Source: Flavobacteriales bacterium
GTDB taxonomy: Bacteria; Bacteroidota; Bacteroidia; Flavobacteriales_F; PHOS-HE28
Assembly: GCA_017987895.1 (NCBI GenBank)
Contig: JAGNSU010000025.1
Coordinates: forward strand, 1-38,578
Direction of reading: 5' to 3'
DNA: 38,578 bases
Shown: piece after piece, positions 8,586 to 15,797 of the stretch
Position numbering within the stretch: position 1 is the first letter of the stretch
How the letters are laid out: each line of letters opens with the position of its first letter
The notes under the pieces: model-generated
Databases searched by the model: none
What the model was told of the DNA's origin: nothing
The model's input: the letters and a program-made list of their open reading frames with translations, nothing else
Translations under genes and position numbers: made by a program

Positions 8586-9482
8586 TCAATGCGTGGTTCT
8601 GGGGCGCCATGCGCCCGCTTCATCGCGGCCATCATTGTCTGTGAGTTGCTGCATGGCCGTTCCGTCGGGACGGACGATCACCAGTTCGGTGCTTCGCGGC
8701 CGCACGCTCGTGTAGGCGATCCATTGCCCATCGGGCGACCATGCGGGCCAGCGGTTGTCGAAGCCGTCCTGCACTATCGCGGCATCATCGCGGCCATCGG
8801 GCCTCACCTTGCGTAGGTGGCAGCCGGAAGTGTCGCAACTATGATAGGCGATCCACGAGCCATCGGGCGACCAATCCGCCAGGCCATCAAAGCGCGCCGT
8901 ACCCTCGATGCGTGTTTCGACCTGCGTGCGCAGATCCATTATCATCAGTTCGCCATCCACCTTGTGCACCGTGGTATCGCGCGGCGGGAACAAGCGCAGG
9001 AACACGATGCGCTGCCCATCCGGTGCGAAGCGCGGTGAGGAGGAGCCGTAGCGATCCCTGGTGAGCCGTTCGATGGCGCCACCGGGCCATGCCATGCGGA
9101 ACACTTGGTCCTTGCCCAAGGAGTCCTTGGCCACCATGAGCAGCACAGAGCCATCGGGTGACCAACTTGCCACGCGCATATTCCATGGTCCGTTATGGAC
9201 CACGCTGTCCACATCCATGTCCAGCACTTCCATGCGGATGCTGTCTTTCACGTAGCGGTTGTACGCGAGCAGGCGTCCGTCCGGAGACCATGCATAACCG
9301 TATTCACGGTCTACGCTATTCGTAATGCGGCGTGTGCTTTCCGGTTCGCCTGCTGTCATGAGGTGTATGTCCGGGAAGCTGTCGCGTTCGCTGAACCACG
9401 CGATCTGATCGCCCTGTGCGAACAGGTGCGCCGAGAACACGAGCGTGCCAAGGCACAGCACCAGTGGTCGACCTATCGCCAT
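8586..9482 (-). CDS. Exported PD40 (TolB-like) beta-propeller protein
   Basis: A 298-residue protein starting at the ATG at 9482 (MAIGRPLVLCLGTLVFSAHL, signal peptide ending FAQ). The longer open frame upstream lies inside the DUF1761 gene and is not a real N-terminus. At least five PD40 blades are visible: AWSPDGRLLAY, SWSPDGSVLLM, RFAPDGQRIVF, DWSPDGSWIAY and AWSPDGQWIAY. It is a paralog of the next gene downstream but lacks a lipobox, so one member is soluble and the other lipid-anchored. Its start overlaps the stop of the DUF1761 gene by 10 nt, which suggests translational coupling. The ligand is unknown. Confidence 0.86.
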   Translation of the reverse strand: MAIGRPLVLCLGTLVFSAHLFAQGDQIAWFSERDSFPDIHLMTAGEPESTRRITNSVDREYGYAWSPDGRLLAYNRYVKDSIRMEVLDMDVDSVVHNGPWNMRVASWSPDGSVLLMVAKDSLGKDQVFRMAWPGGAIERLTRDRYGSSSPRFAPDGQRIVFLRLFPPRDTTVHKVDGELMIMDLRTQVETRIEGTARFDGLADWSPDGSWIAYHSCDTSGCHLRKVRPDGRDDAAIVQDGFDNRWPAWSPDGQWIAYTSVRPRSTELVIVRPDGTAMQQLTDNDGRDEAGAWRPRTTH

Positions 9483-9877
9483 GCCCCGATGATAAGCCCC
9501 TTCAGCGTGAACGCCACGAGCATGTAGCCCACGTTGATGCCCATGTAACCCCACCTGCGCTGCTCGAAGAGCCCCACGATCATGAAGGCCAATGCCGCCC
9601 AAACGCCGGTGAGGAGACCGTAGAGCGCGCCCTGCGAAGCGTTCATATCCGGTGAGCCGAGGAAGAAGGCGAGGTTGTAACTGATGATCACCGCGAAGAG
9701 GCAGGTGAGGCCGTAGGTCTTCGCCGGGTTGAGCGCCTTCTTGATGCCTTCATCGGTGAAGCCGTTCGCATCGCGCCAGGGCTTATAGAAGAGCAGGGGT
9801 GAGTACCAGAGCGCGCCCACGAGCAGATCGCTGAGCGCGGCAACAAGGATTGCGATGTGGTTGAGGTGTACGTCCAT
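9473..9877 (-). CDS. DUF1761 family membrane protein
   Basis: A 134-residue integral membrane protein with four predicted helices: about residues 5-28 (IAILVAALSDLLVGALWYS), 52-72, 82-103 and 110-130. The GALWYSPLLFYKPW motif early in the protein and the GF(T)DEGIKKA loop are characteristic of DUF1761. The family has no established function; it is often stress-associated or orphan. The ATG at 9877 is preferred; the open frame continues upstream through the AraC gene, but that is a shadow. It follows the AraC regulator by 59 nt and overlaps the downstream PD40 gene by 10 nt. Confidence 0.88.
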   Translation of the reverse strand: MDVHLNHIAILVAALSDLLVGALWYSPLLFYKPWRDANGFTDEGIKKALNPAKTYGLTCLFAVIISYNLAFFLGSPDMNASQGALYGLLTGVWAALAFMIVGLFEQRRWGYMGINVGYMLVAFTLKGLIIGAWR

Positions 9878-9936
9878 GGGTCCGGGTTGGTGGGAGCGAA
9901 GGAACTCAGGGCGGGTGATCCCTGCTTGGAAAAAAT

Positions 9937-10773
9937 TCACCTGGCCTCCACCACCGGTAGCCAGTTCAAGAAAGGGCCCCGGTTGGCCATATAGCCTGAT
10001 GGCGTATGACCCGTCATGGTCCGGAACACGTTCGTCATGTGGGATTGATCGTAGAAGCCGTGCTCCAACGCGAGCTGTGCCCAATCGGGACCGGTCGTGC
10101 TCTCCAGGCGCTGTAGCAGGGATTGGAAGCGGAGCAACGTGCCGTACCGTTTCGGTCCGAGCCCGAAGTGGCGATGGAAGAGATCGTTGAGGTGCTTCTG
10201 CGAGCAGCCGAGGTCCCGGCTGATGGAAGAGACCGTACCCGTGCCATTGCGTTCGCGTAGCGCGCATAGTGCGATGCGCACACGATCGTCCGAACCATGC
10301 TGGAGCGGGAAAAGCGGTGCCAGTATCGCTTCGGCGCTGTCCACCACGCCTTGCGCTCCGTGCACGTCCAGGGCCTCGCCAAGCCGGTCGCGCGCCGTGG
10401 TGAAACGGGCTCCGAGCAGCAGGTCGAGATCGACGACCTGGTCGTTCAATTCGCTCGCGGGCAGCCGGGTGAGGACGGGCAACGTGCCCGGACGGAGGCG
10501 CAACACCAGCATCGGCGCACCACTGCCGGTGCCGATCACGATGCGCGAGGTGCGCATACCGCTCACCCAACCACGCCGGTGGCTATCGAAGCGGTCGCCA
10601 TGCTCATCGTGCCAGCGCTCCTTGGGTGCATCGCTCAGATCGATGACCAATTCGACACCACCGTCCGGAACGAAAACCTCGCGCGCATGCGGTGGGCGAT
10701 AGCCTTGGTGGAACGTGATATGCTCCACGGCATGGGCGATCGGTCCGACAGGCCGTTGGAACAGCAAGAGCAT
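9937..10773 (-). CDS. AraC-family transcriptional regulator (DUF6597-type N-terminus)
   Basis: A 278-residue regulator from the ATG at 10773; a GTG at 10809, 3 nt after the preceding stop, is an alternative. The N-terminus (PVGPIAHAVEHITFHQGYRP, then VFVPDGGVELVIDL) matches the ligand-sensing DUF6597 domain. The C-terminus (about residues 165-270) holds the two helix-turn-helix motifs of AraC: ISRDLGCSQKHLNDLFHRHF, and AQLALEHGFYDQSHMTNVFR followed by the TMTGHTPSGY signature. It should bind DNA as a monomer or dimer and respond to a small molecule. It lies in the middle of the run and probably regulates this operon or the DUF1761 gene just downstream. Confidence 0.9.
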   Translation of the reverse strand: MLLLFQRPVGPIAHAVEHITFHQGYRPPHAREVFVPDGGVELVIDLSDAPKERWHDEHGDRFDSHRRGWVSGMRTSRIVIGTGSGAPMLVLRLRPGTLPVLTRLPASELNDQVVDLDLLLGARFTTARDRLGEALDVHGAQGVVDSAEAILAPLFPLQHGSDDRVRIALCALRERNGTGTVSSISRDLGCSQKHLNDLFHRHFGLGPKRYGTLLRFQSLLQRLESTTGPDWAQLALEHGFYDQSHMTNVFRTMTGHTPSGYMANRGPFLNWLPVVEAR

Positions 10774-10812
10774 TTCCGAATGTACATGCCTGCCCGATCG
10801 GTCGCGCACTGC

Positions 10813-11319
10813 TCATCCCTGGACCGGCCGGTCGAACCGATAGACCAACGCTTCGGCGAAATTCTCCGCCGCACCATCCTTCCAGTAGCGGCCGCCGTTC
10901 TTCTCCATCACCCGCTGGCTGGCGATGTTGCCGCGTGCGACCTTGGAAGCCACATAGGGCAGGTGATGCTTGGTGAAGGCCAGGTCCAGCATCGCGCGGA
11001 CCGCTTCGCTCGCAAAGCCCCGGCCCCAATGTTCACGCAATAGACGGTAGCCCATCAGCACTTCGCCATCGGCGTAGCGCCGCAAGCTGCAACGGCCGAT
11101 CCAAACACCCTGTTCGCTTTCGATCGCCCAACGGCCCAGGCCGCGCGGCAGTTGGCGCGGTACGTCCAGGATCCAATGGCGTGCGGCATGCACATCCGCA
11201 AAGGGCTCATCGTGCACGTAGCGTAATACTTCGGGGTCGCTGTTGAGGAGCAGGATCATCTCCGCATCGTGTTCTTCCAACCTGCGGAGCACAAGTCGTT
11301 CCGTGGTGGCGATGATCAT
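10813..11319 (-). CDS. GNAT (RimJ/RimL-like) N-acetyltransferase
   Basis: A 168-residue acyltransferase starting MIIATTERLVLRRLEEHDAE, the usual opening of the RimJ/RimL group. The acetyl-CoA loop reads REHWGRGFASEA, and the C-terminal motif is NIASQRVMEKNGG, so the fold looks complete. It may acetylate a protein N-terminus or a small amine; the substrate cannot be read. The ATG overlaps the stop of the DUF4406-like gene by 4 nt (ATGA), a strong sign of coupled translation, which also rules out the longer upstream frame. The AraC gene follows after 3 to 39 nt. Confidence 0.92.
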   Translation of the reverse strand: MIIATTERLVLRRLEEHDAEMILLLNSDPEVLRYVHDEPFADVHAARHWILDVPRQLPRGLGRWAIESEQGVWIGRCSLRRYADGEVLMGYRLLREHWGRGFASEAVRAMLDLAFTKHHLPYVASKVARGNIASQRVMEKNGGRYWKDGAAENFAEALVYRFDRPVQG

Positions 11320-11642
11320 GGAAGAGGTACGTCTTCGATCCGTGTGAACACCGGTTTGCCCTGGGCGAGGATCAGGTCGCGCTCCTTTTTCGCGCCGGGG
11401 CTCTCTCCGATCAGAAGCAAGGCATCGCACGCGTCGATCACGGCGAGCGAGATGCGCATGGTGGCGTCATAGCGGTCCGTTACGATGGCTTGCTCCAACA
11501 CCGGAAGTGCCGCGTTCATGCCGATGATCGGGACGTGGCCCATCTCCAGCAGACGTGCGGCGGCTGTGTTCATCGCGTCAAGGTTCGCTTTGCGCTGTTC
11601 CGCGGTGGGAGCGGAGTACGGTCCTGCGACGCCGATGATCAT
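11316..11642 (-). CDS. DUF4406-like (nucleoside 2-deoxyribosyltransferase fold) protein
   Basis: A 108-residue protein starting MIIGVAGPYSAPTAEQRKAN, then GHVPIIGMNAALPVL and DACDALLLIGESPGAKKERD, ending with GKPVFTRIEDVP. This is the layout of DUF4406 and related small Rossmann-like proteins in the deoxyribosyltransferase superfamily. GPYS lies where the nucleotide-binding loop is expected, and the S(P)GAKKE segment where family members carry S(x)G(x)xxE with a catalytic-type glutamate. It may hydrolyse or transfer a nucleoside glycosidic bond, but this is inferred from fold only. It starts 3 nt after the MBL gene and overlaps the GNAT gene by 4 nt. Confidence 0.82.
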   Translation of the reverse strand: MIIGVAGPYSAPTAEQRKANLDAMNTAAARLLEMGHVPIIGMNAALPVLEQAIVTDRYDATMRISLAVIDACDALLLIGESPGAKKERDLILAQGKPVFTRIEDVPLP

Positions 11643-11645
11643 ACG

Positions 11646-12323
11646 CTAGCGGAAGAGTTCGATCACTTCACCTTGCTCGGGAACGATGAAGCGACAATTG
11701 GTGCATGGTGCCTTCACGTCCACCTCGGCGAATTCGCCCTTCGTGTGGTGGTACATGATCACCGTGCGCGCCCCGATGGTGCGGCCGCTCTTGTTGATCG
11801 CGTTGATCAGCCATGGCGTTACGAAGGCGACATCGATCCCTTGTGCGCTCAACAGGGGCTTGGGGTCCTCGGTGTCCCCCGTGAAGTAGAGCCGTCGCCC
11901 GTTCGCCGCTACGATGTAAGAGTTGTGCGGCATGTCCGCGTGCGGTGTGGGCAACGGATAGACATAGATCCCGCGCCCCTCGAGCCTGGCGAGCACCGAT
12001 GCTCGTTCCGCCTCCGCCTGGTGCGCCGCGATCAGCTCCAACCCGCTCGCCCGGAAGAGCGTGCTGTCGAAATGGTCCAAATGCGCATGGGTGATCAACG
12101 TGGTGCCTTTCGCGGAGTTGAAGCCCTCTGGCAGCGTGTAGGTATCGTAGCCCGAGTAACCGCTCTGGTAAGGGAAGTCGGAGTAGATCGTCCAGTCGCC
12201 CAGGTCGATCCGGAACGCGCAGTTGCCGATGAACGTGGCCGTGGTGCGCTGCGCGATCGCCTGCTGCTGACCGAGTGCCAGGATCGCGAGGAGAGGAAAG
12301 ATCGAGTATCGATGGGGTCGCAT
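11646..12323 (-). CDS. Exported MBL-fold (UlaG-like) metallo-hydrolase
   Basis: A 225-residue metallo-beta-lactamase-fold protein. From the ATG at 12323 it begins with a signal-like segment (MRPHRYSIFPLLAILALGQQ, ending AIAQ), so it is probably periplasmic; a start at 12341 is also possible. The metal-binding signature is HAHLDHFD; later ligands are likely in DMPHNSY, YFTGDTED and YHHTKGEF. The fold resembles the UlaG/YfiR group of metal-dependent hydrolases, which act on lactones or phosphodiesters. The substrate is unknown. It is the first gene of the seven-gene minus-strand run. Confidence 0.88.
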   Translation of the reverse strand: MRPHRYSIFPLLAILALGQQQAIAQRTTATFIGNCAFRIDLGDWTIYSDFPYQSGYSGYDTYTLPEGFNSAKGTTLITHAHLDHFDSTLFRASGLELIAAHQAEAERASVLARLEGRGIYVYPLPTPHADMPHNSYIVAANGRRLYFTGDTEDPKPLLSAQGIDVAFVTPWLINAINKSGRTIGARTVIMYHHTKGEFAEVDVKAPCTNCRFIVPEQGEVIELFR

Positions 12324-12357
12324 GCTGCGAAGTTCGTGCATGGGAGGCCCACAATAG

Positions 12358-12400
12358 GATCGGCGGCGACCCTGGCCCATGGCCAAGATCGCCGCCGATC
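12358..12400 (-). terminator. Long hairpin terminator after the first secreted paralog
   Basis: A perfect 12-bp stem, GATCGGCGGCGA (12358-12369) with TCGCCGCCGATC (12389-12400), encloses a partly paired inner stem. It starts 15 nt after the stop of the gene ending at 12415 on the minus strand. No T-tract follows. It also lies upstream of the MBL gene and separates it from the T9SS array. Confidence 0.65.
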
Positions 12401-12414
12401 ACTGACACTGCGAC

Positions 12415-13473
12415 TTAGCGCGCGATGACGAAGGTGGAACGCTGACGATGTTCAGCCGCGATCGCCACCAAGTGATACACGCCAGGTGCCAGTGCGGAGG
12501 TGTTCAGATCGATCCGCAATGCGCCTACTGCTCGCTCGCTCAACACCGTACGACCCAGGCCGTCCACGATCACCATCTCCTCCGTGGCACTGTTCAGAAA
12601 TTCCACGGTCAGGCGATCGTTCGCGGGGTTGGGGTAGAGACCCTGCACCAGTTGCTGCGGCACCGGGCGAAGGCCGTTAGAGAGACAGCCCGATGGGAGG
12701 AGAGAGCAGTTGCTGGTTTCATTGGCGAAGATCAATTCCACCACGTTCATATCCACCGCGTTGGTGCCACCGGAATTGGGCGGCTCACCGGCGCTCAGGT
12801 AATACAGATTGATGTCCCCGAAGCCGACGATACCCCCGCTGTTGCCGGGCAATTGAGCAGGCTGGAAAATGAAACCAAAATTCGTGCATACCGTGTAGTC
12901 CGGCGTGGACCCGTTCAGGTTTCCGGTGGCTACCAGTCGGTTTCCCGGTGGAACCCCGTCCATACACTTGTACGCGTTGCCCTGGATGTTGATGCAATCC
13001 TCTGGCGAGCTGGCCTCCCATCCCACCACGTTCGCGGTGCCGGAGATCGCGATAAAGGGCTCCACGTTCGGTGTTATGTTCAGACCGGTGTACGCGCTCA
13101 CCATGGTGGCCGCCGCCAGCGAGGCGACCTCGCAGCAGCTCACTTCGTATTGCAGGAGCACCTTGCCCCCGTTGGCAAGGAAGACCTGTACCTGTGCGTT
13201 CAAGGAGCTACGGTCCTGGTTGCCATAGAAGCACAGCCAATGGAAACCGTTCACAGGGTCCTCGCACGCGGAGACGAAATTCGCTGGCAGGGTGGTAGCC
13301 CCCATCGCGGACTCCACTACGGTATGCCCCAGGCTCTGGATCGCTGTGATCAATTCGGGGTCGGCCGAGTTGTAGCCGGTCGAGTTCATGATGTACACCC
13401 TGTCCGCGTGTACGTATTGCACACCGGCCAAGGCCAGTGCGGAGAGAAATAGACGCGCGTATCGTTTCGTCAT
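12415..13473 (-). CDS. Cys-rich T9SS-secreted protein, tandem paralog A
   Basis: A 352-residue secreted protein of a family I do not recognise; two more copies follow upstream. The ATG at 13473 opens a signal peptide (MTKRYARLFLSALALAGVQY, ending VHA). The N-terminal half alternates strands and helices (DRVYIMNSTGYN, ELITAIQSLGHTVV, GFHWLCFYGN, VQVFLANGGKVLLQYEVSCC), resembling a ThuA/GATase-like Rossmann fold; this is inference. The middle carries CINIQGNAYKCMDGVPPGN, SGGIVGFGDINLYYLSAGEP and VDMNVVELIF. Cysteines are conserved among the copies, including an EVxCC pair. The tail (YPNPANDRL, VDGLGR, TFVIAR) is a T9SS sorting domain. A hairpin terminator lies 15 nt after the stop. Confidence 0.85.
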   Translation of the reverse strand: MTKRYARLFLSALALAGVQYVHADRVYIMNSTGYNSADPELITAIQSLGHTVVESAMGATTLPANFVSACEDPVNGFHWLCFYGNQDRSSLNAQVQVFLANGGKVLLQYEVSCCEVASLAAATMVSAYTGLNITPNVEPFIAISGTANVVGWEASSPEDCINIQGNAYKCMDGVPPGNRLVATGNLNGSTPDYTVCTNFGFIFQPAQLPGNSGGIVGFGDINLYYLSAGEPPNSGGTNAVDMNVVELIFANETSNCSLLPSGCLSNGLRPVPQQLVQGLYPNPANDRLTVEFLNSATEEMVIVDGLGRTVLSERAVGALRIDLNTSALAPGVYHLVAIAAEHRQRSTFVIAR

Positions 13474-13498
13474 GGTCGCAAGTGTTGAGTTGTGCAAC

Positions 13499-13505
13499 CA
13501 AGTTA
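13499..13505 (-). promoter_or_regulatory. Putative -7 box (TAACTTG) of paralog A
   Basis: Minus-strand CTAACTTG lies 26 nt upstream of the ATG at 13473. The other two paralogs carry CTATCTTG at 21 nt, so each copy probably has its own promoter. The 121-nt intergenic region has no clear terminator. Confidence 0.4.
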
Positions 13506-13594
13506 GCAGGTTGCGTTCCATATACCGGCCATTTTGTAACGAAGGTTATAGGCGCCGGGGGTTACATGGCACCCACCCGAGGTTCACACCCGGT

Positions 13595-14647
13595 TCAGCG
13601 CGCCACCACGAAAGTCGCGCGCTCCGAACGGTCGATGCCAAGAACCACCGCGTGATAAAGCCCAGGGGCCAATGCACTGATGTCGATCTCAACGCGCGTG
13701 CGCGCAACGAACGGCTCGTCGCGAACGATCCGTCCCACAGCGTCGAGGATCCCGATCCGCTCCAGCCCAGCGTTCGTCAGTTCCACAACAAGTTGCTGGC
13801 TCGCCGGGTTCGGGTAGATCGATCCGATCATCGGGGCGGGTTCGCTCAAGGCGGTTGTGCCGGAGAGACATCCCGGGGGCAGCAACGAGCAACCGCTGGT
13901 AGGCGTGGGGAAGACCAGTGCGACGATATCCATGTCCACAGGCTGTACCCCGCCGTTGTTGGGCGGTTCACCTGCGCTGGTGTACCACATGTTCACATCT
14001 CCGAACCCCACGATCCCGCCGCTGCTGTTCGGCAGGTCGTTCGGCCCGAACACGAAGCCGAACACAGGACAGGCCGTATGCGCTGGAGTAGCACCGTTCA
14101 ACGTGCCCGTGGCCAGTAGCTGGTTCGGGGGAGGCACACCGTCCATGCATTTGTACGCATTGCCCGCAGCGTTCAAGCATCCTTCAATGCTCTGCGCTTC
14201 CCAACCCGGAACGTTCGGCATGGTGCCGCCCGCGATCGAAGAGGCCAGATCCTCCACGATGGGTTGACCCGTGAGAGCGGCCGCGATGGTCGCGCTGCTC
14301 AATGAGGAGATCGTGCAACACCCCACTTCCCATTGCAGGAACAGCTTGCCGCCCAGATCGATGAAGGCCTGGACATCAGGCAGGAGCGCGATCCGGCTTT
14401 CGTTCCCAAAGAAGCAGAGCCAATCATATCCGTTCACGGGATCCACGCAGGTGGTGGTGAAGCCTATGGGGAGCGTTGAGGCATTGTTGGGTGCCACATC
14501 CACGGTATGTCCCAGGCTTTGGATCGCTGTGACCAGAAGTGGATCGCACTGGTTGTACCCCAGGCCGGGCATGATGTAGATGCGCTCCGCGAAAGAGGGA
14601 GCGGAGACCAGCGAGGCGGAAACGAGGAACGCGTATCGTGTCAGCAT
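13595..14647 (-). CDS. Cys-rich T9SS-secreted protein, tandem paralog B
   Basis: A 350-residue paralog of the flanking genes. The signal peptide is MLTRYAFLVSASLVSAPSFA. Shared landmarks are RIYIMPGLGYNQCDPLLVTA, TTCVDPVNGYDWLCFFGN, LFLQWEVGCCTISSLSSATI, GCLNAAGNAYKCMDGVPPPN, GFVFGPNDLPNSSGGIVGFG, TSAGEPPNNGG, VDMDIVALVFPTPTSGCS and LLPPGCLSGT. The sorting domain has YPNPASQQL, LDAVGR and ends FVVAR. Together they suggest an N-terminal GATase-like alpha/beta domain stabilised by disulfides, then a beta-rich domain, then the T9SS tail. No catalytic motif can be named. It is closest to paralog C, sharing length, promoter and N-terminus. Confidence 0.85.
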   Translation of the reverse strand: MLTRYAFLVSASLVSAPSFAERIYIMPGLGYNQCDPLLVTAIQSLGHTVDVAPNNASTLPIGFTTTCVDPVNGYDWLCFFGNESRIALLPDVQAFIDLGGKLFLQWEVGCCTISSLSSATIAAALTGQPIVEDLASSIAGGTMPNVPGWEAQSIEGCLNAAGNAYKCMDGVPPPNQLLATGTLNGATPAHTACPVFGFVFGPNDLPNSSGGIVGFGDVNMWYTSAGEPPNNGGVQPVDMDIVALVFPTPTSGCSLLPPGCLSGTTALSEPAPMIGSIYPNPASQQLVVELTNAGLERIGILDAVGRIVRDEPFVARTRVEIDISALAPGLYHAVVLGIDRSERATFVVAR

Positions 14648-14667
14648 GTGATGATGCTTTAGCTGTA

Positions 14668-14674
14668 CAAGATA
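14668..14674 (-). promoter_or_regulatory. Putative -7 box (TATCTTG) of paralog B
   Basis: CTATCTTGTACA on the minus strand, 21 nt upstream of the ATG at 14647, in a gap of only 42 nt between two paralogs. The same 12 bases at the same distance precede paralog C, so the promoter was duplicated with the gene. Confidence 0.55.
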
Positions 14675-14689
14675 GGTCGCACAAGAGCG

Positions 14690-15742
14690 TCAGCGCGCGA
14701 TCACAAAGCTCATCTCCTGGCGCGCGGTGCTTCCGTTCAGGACCAAGTGATAGATCCCTTCAGGAAGGAAAGCGATCGGGATCACCGTTCGGTCCGTGGC
14801 GGATGGACGCTCGAAAAGAACGCATTGGCCTTGCGCATTGAAAACCCGGAGCTCCTTCACCGTGCCCCGGAGCAGCTCCACGTTCAGCAGGTCGTTCGCC
14901 GGGTTGGGATAGACCTCACGAACCATCGGTCGATCGGGATCGGGCGTTGCTGTAGTACCTGAGAGACATCCGGGAGGGAGGAGCGAACAACCGCTCGTGG
15001 GCGTGGGGAAGACCAGAGCGACCACATCCATGTCCACCGGTTGCGTGCCGAAATTGTTCGGTGGCTCGCCCGCGCTTTCATACCACAGGTTCACATCGCC
15101 GAAGCCGATAATGCCCCCGCTTCCGTTCGGTAGATCATCCGGGCCGAAAACGAAGCCGAACACGGGGCAGCTTGAGATGACCGGTGTGCTTCCGTTCAGA
15201 TTCGCCGTAGCCAGCAATCGGTTCAGTGTGGGTACGCCATCCATGCCTTTGTAAGCGTTCCCTTGCACGTTCAGACAGCTCTCTACGGCAACCGCTTCCC
15301 AAGCGGGCGTGTTCGCCGAGGCACCAGCGAGCCCTGCGGAACCATCGGCGACGATCGGCGCATTGGTCAGCGTGTTCGCGATGGTCGCACAGCTCAGTGA
15401 TGAAATGGTGCAGCAGGTCACCTCCCATTGCAGGTAGATCTTCCCGCCCAGGTCGAGGTAGACTTGTAGTTCGGGCACCAAGGGCACGCGGTCCGCATTG
15501 CCGAAGAGGCATAACCAATCGAAGCCGTTCACCGGGTCCACACACGTAGTGGTGAACCCCACGGGCAGGGTGGTGGCGGTATCCGCAGCAACGATCACCG
15601 TATGGCCCTGGCTCTGTAGCGCGGTTACCAGGAGCGGATCGCACTGGTTGTAGCCTGTGCCGGGCATGATGTAGATCCGTTCCGCAGCAACGCACATGGA
15701 GGCGGAACAAGACACGAATAAGAGCGCGTAACGTGTTAGCAT
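14690..15742 (-). CDS. Cys-rich T9SS-secreted protein, tandem paralog C
   Basis: A 350-residue third copy. I chose the ATG at 15742 (MLTRYALLFVSCSASMCVAA) because it aligns with paralog B and has the same promoter spacing; the longer frame upstream is not supported. It keeps RIYIMPGTGYNQCDPLLVTA, TTCVDPVNGFDWLCLFGN, YLQWEVTCCTISSLSCATI, GFVFGPDDLPNGSGGIIGFG, VDMDVVALVFPTPTSGCS and the sorting tail (YPNPANDLL, FNAQGQ, ending FVIAR). One cysteine conserved in A and B, in NAYKCMDGVP, is glycine here (NAYKGMDGVP), and CAT replaces the SAT or AAT triplet near the CC pair. This could mean a shifted disulfide. The function is unknown. Confidence 0.85.
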   Translation of the reverse strand: MLTRYALLFVSCSASMCVAAERIYIMPGTGYNQCDPLLVTALQSQGHTVIVAADTATTLPVGFTTTCVDPVNGFDWLCLFGNADRVPLVPELQVYLDLGGKIYLQWEVTCCTISSLSCATIANTLTNAPIVADGSAGLAGASANTPAWEAVAVESCLNVQGNAYKGMDGVPTLNRLLATANLNGSTPVISSCPVFGFVFGPDDLPNGSGGIIGFGDVNLWYESAGEPPNNFGTQPVDMDVVALVFPTPTSGCSLLPPGCLSGTTATPDPDRPMVREVYPNPANDLLNVELLRGTVKELRVFNAQGQCVLFERPSATDRTVIPIAFLPEGIYHLVLNGSTARQEMSFVIAR

Positions 15743-15762
15743 AGGGCGGCTTTGGGCATGTA

Positions 15763-15769
15763 CAAGATA
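15763..15769 (-). promoter_or_regulatory. Putative -7 box (TATCTTG) of paralog C
   Basis: CTATCTTGTACA on the minus strand, 21 nt upstream of the ATG at 15742, matching paralog B base for base over 12 nt. No -33 TTG is seen at 19-21 nt. Confidence 0.55.
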
Positions 15770-15797
15770 GAAGCTCCCTTCCTTCCGGTGGATCGGT

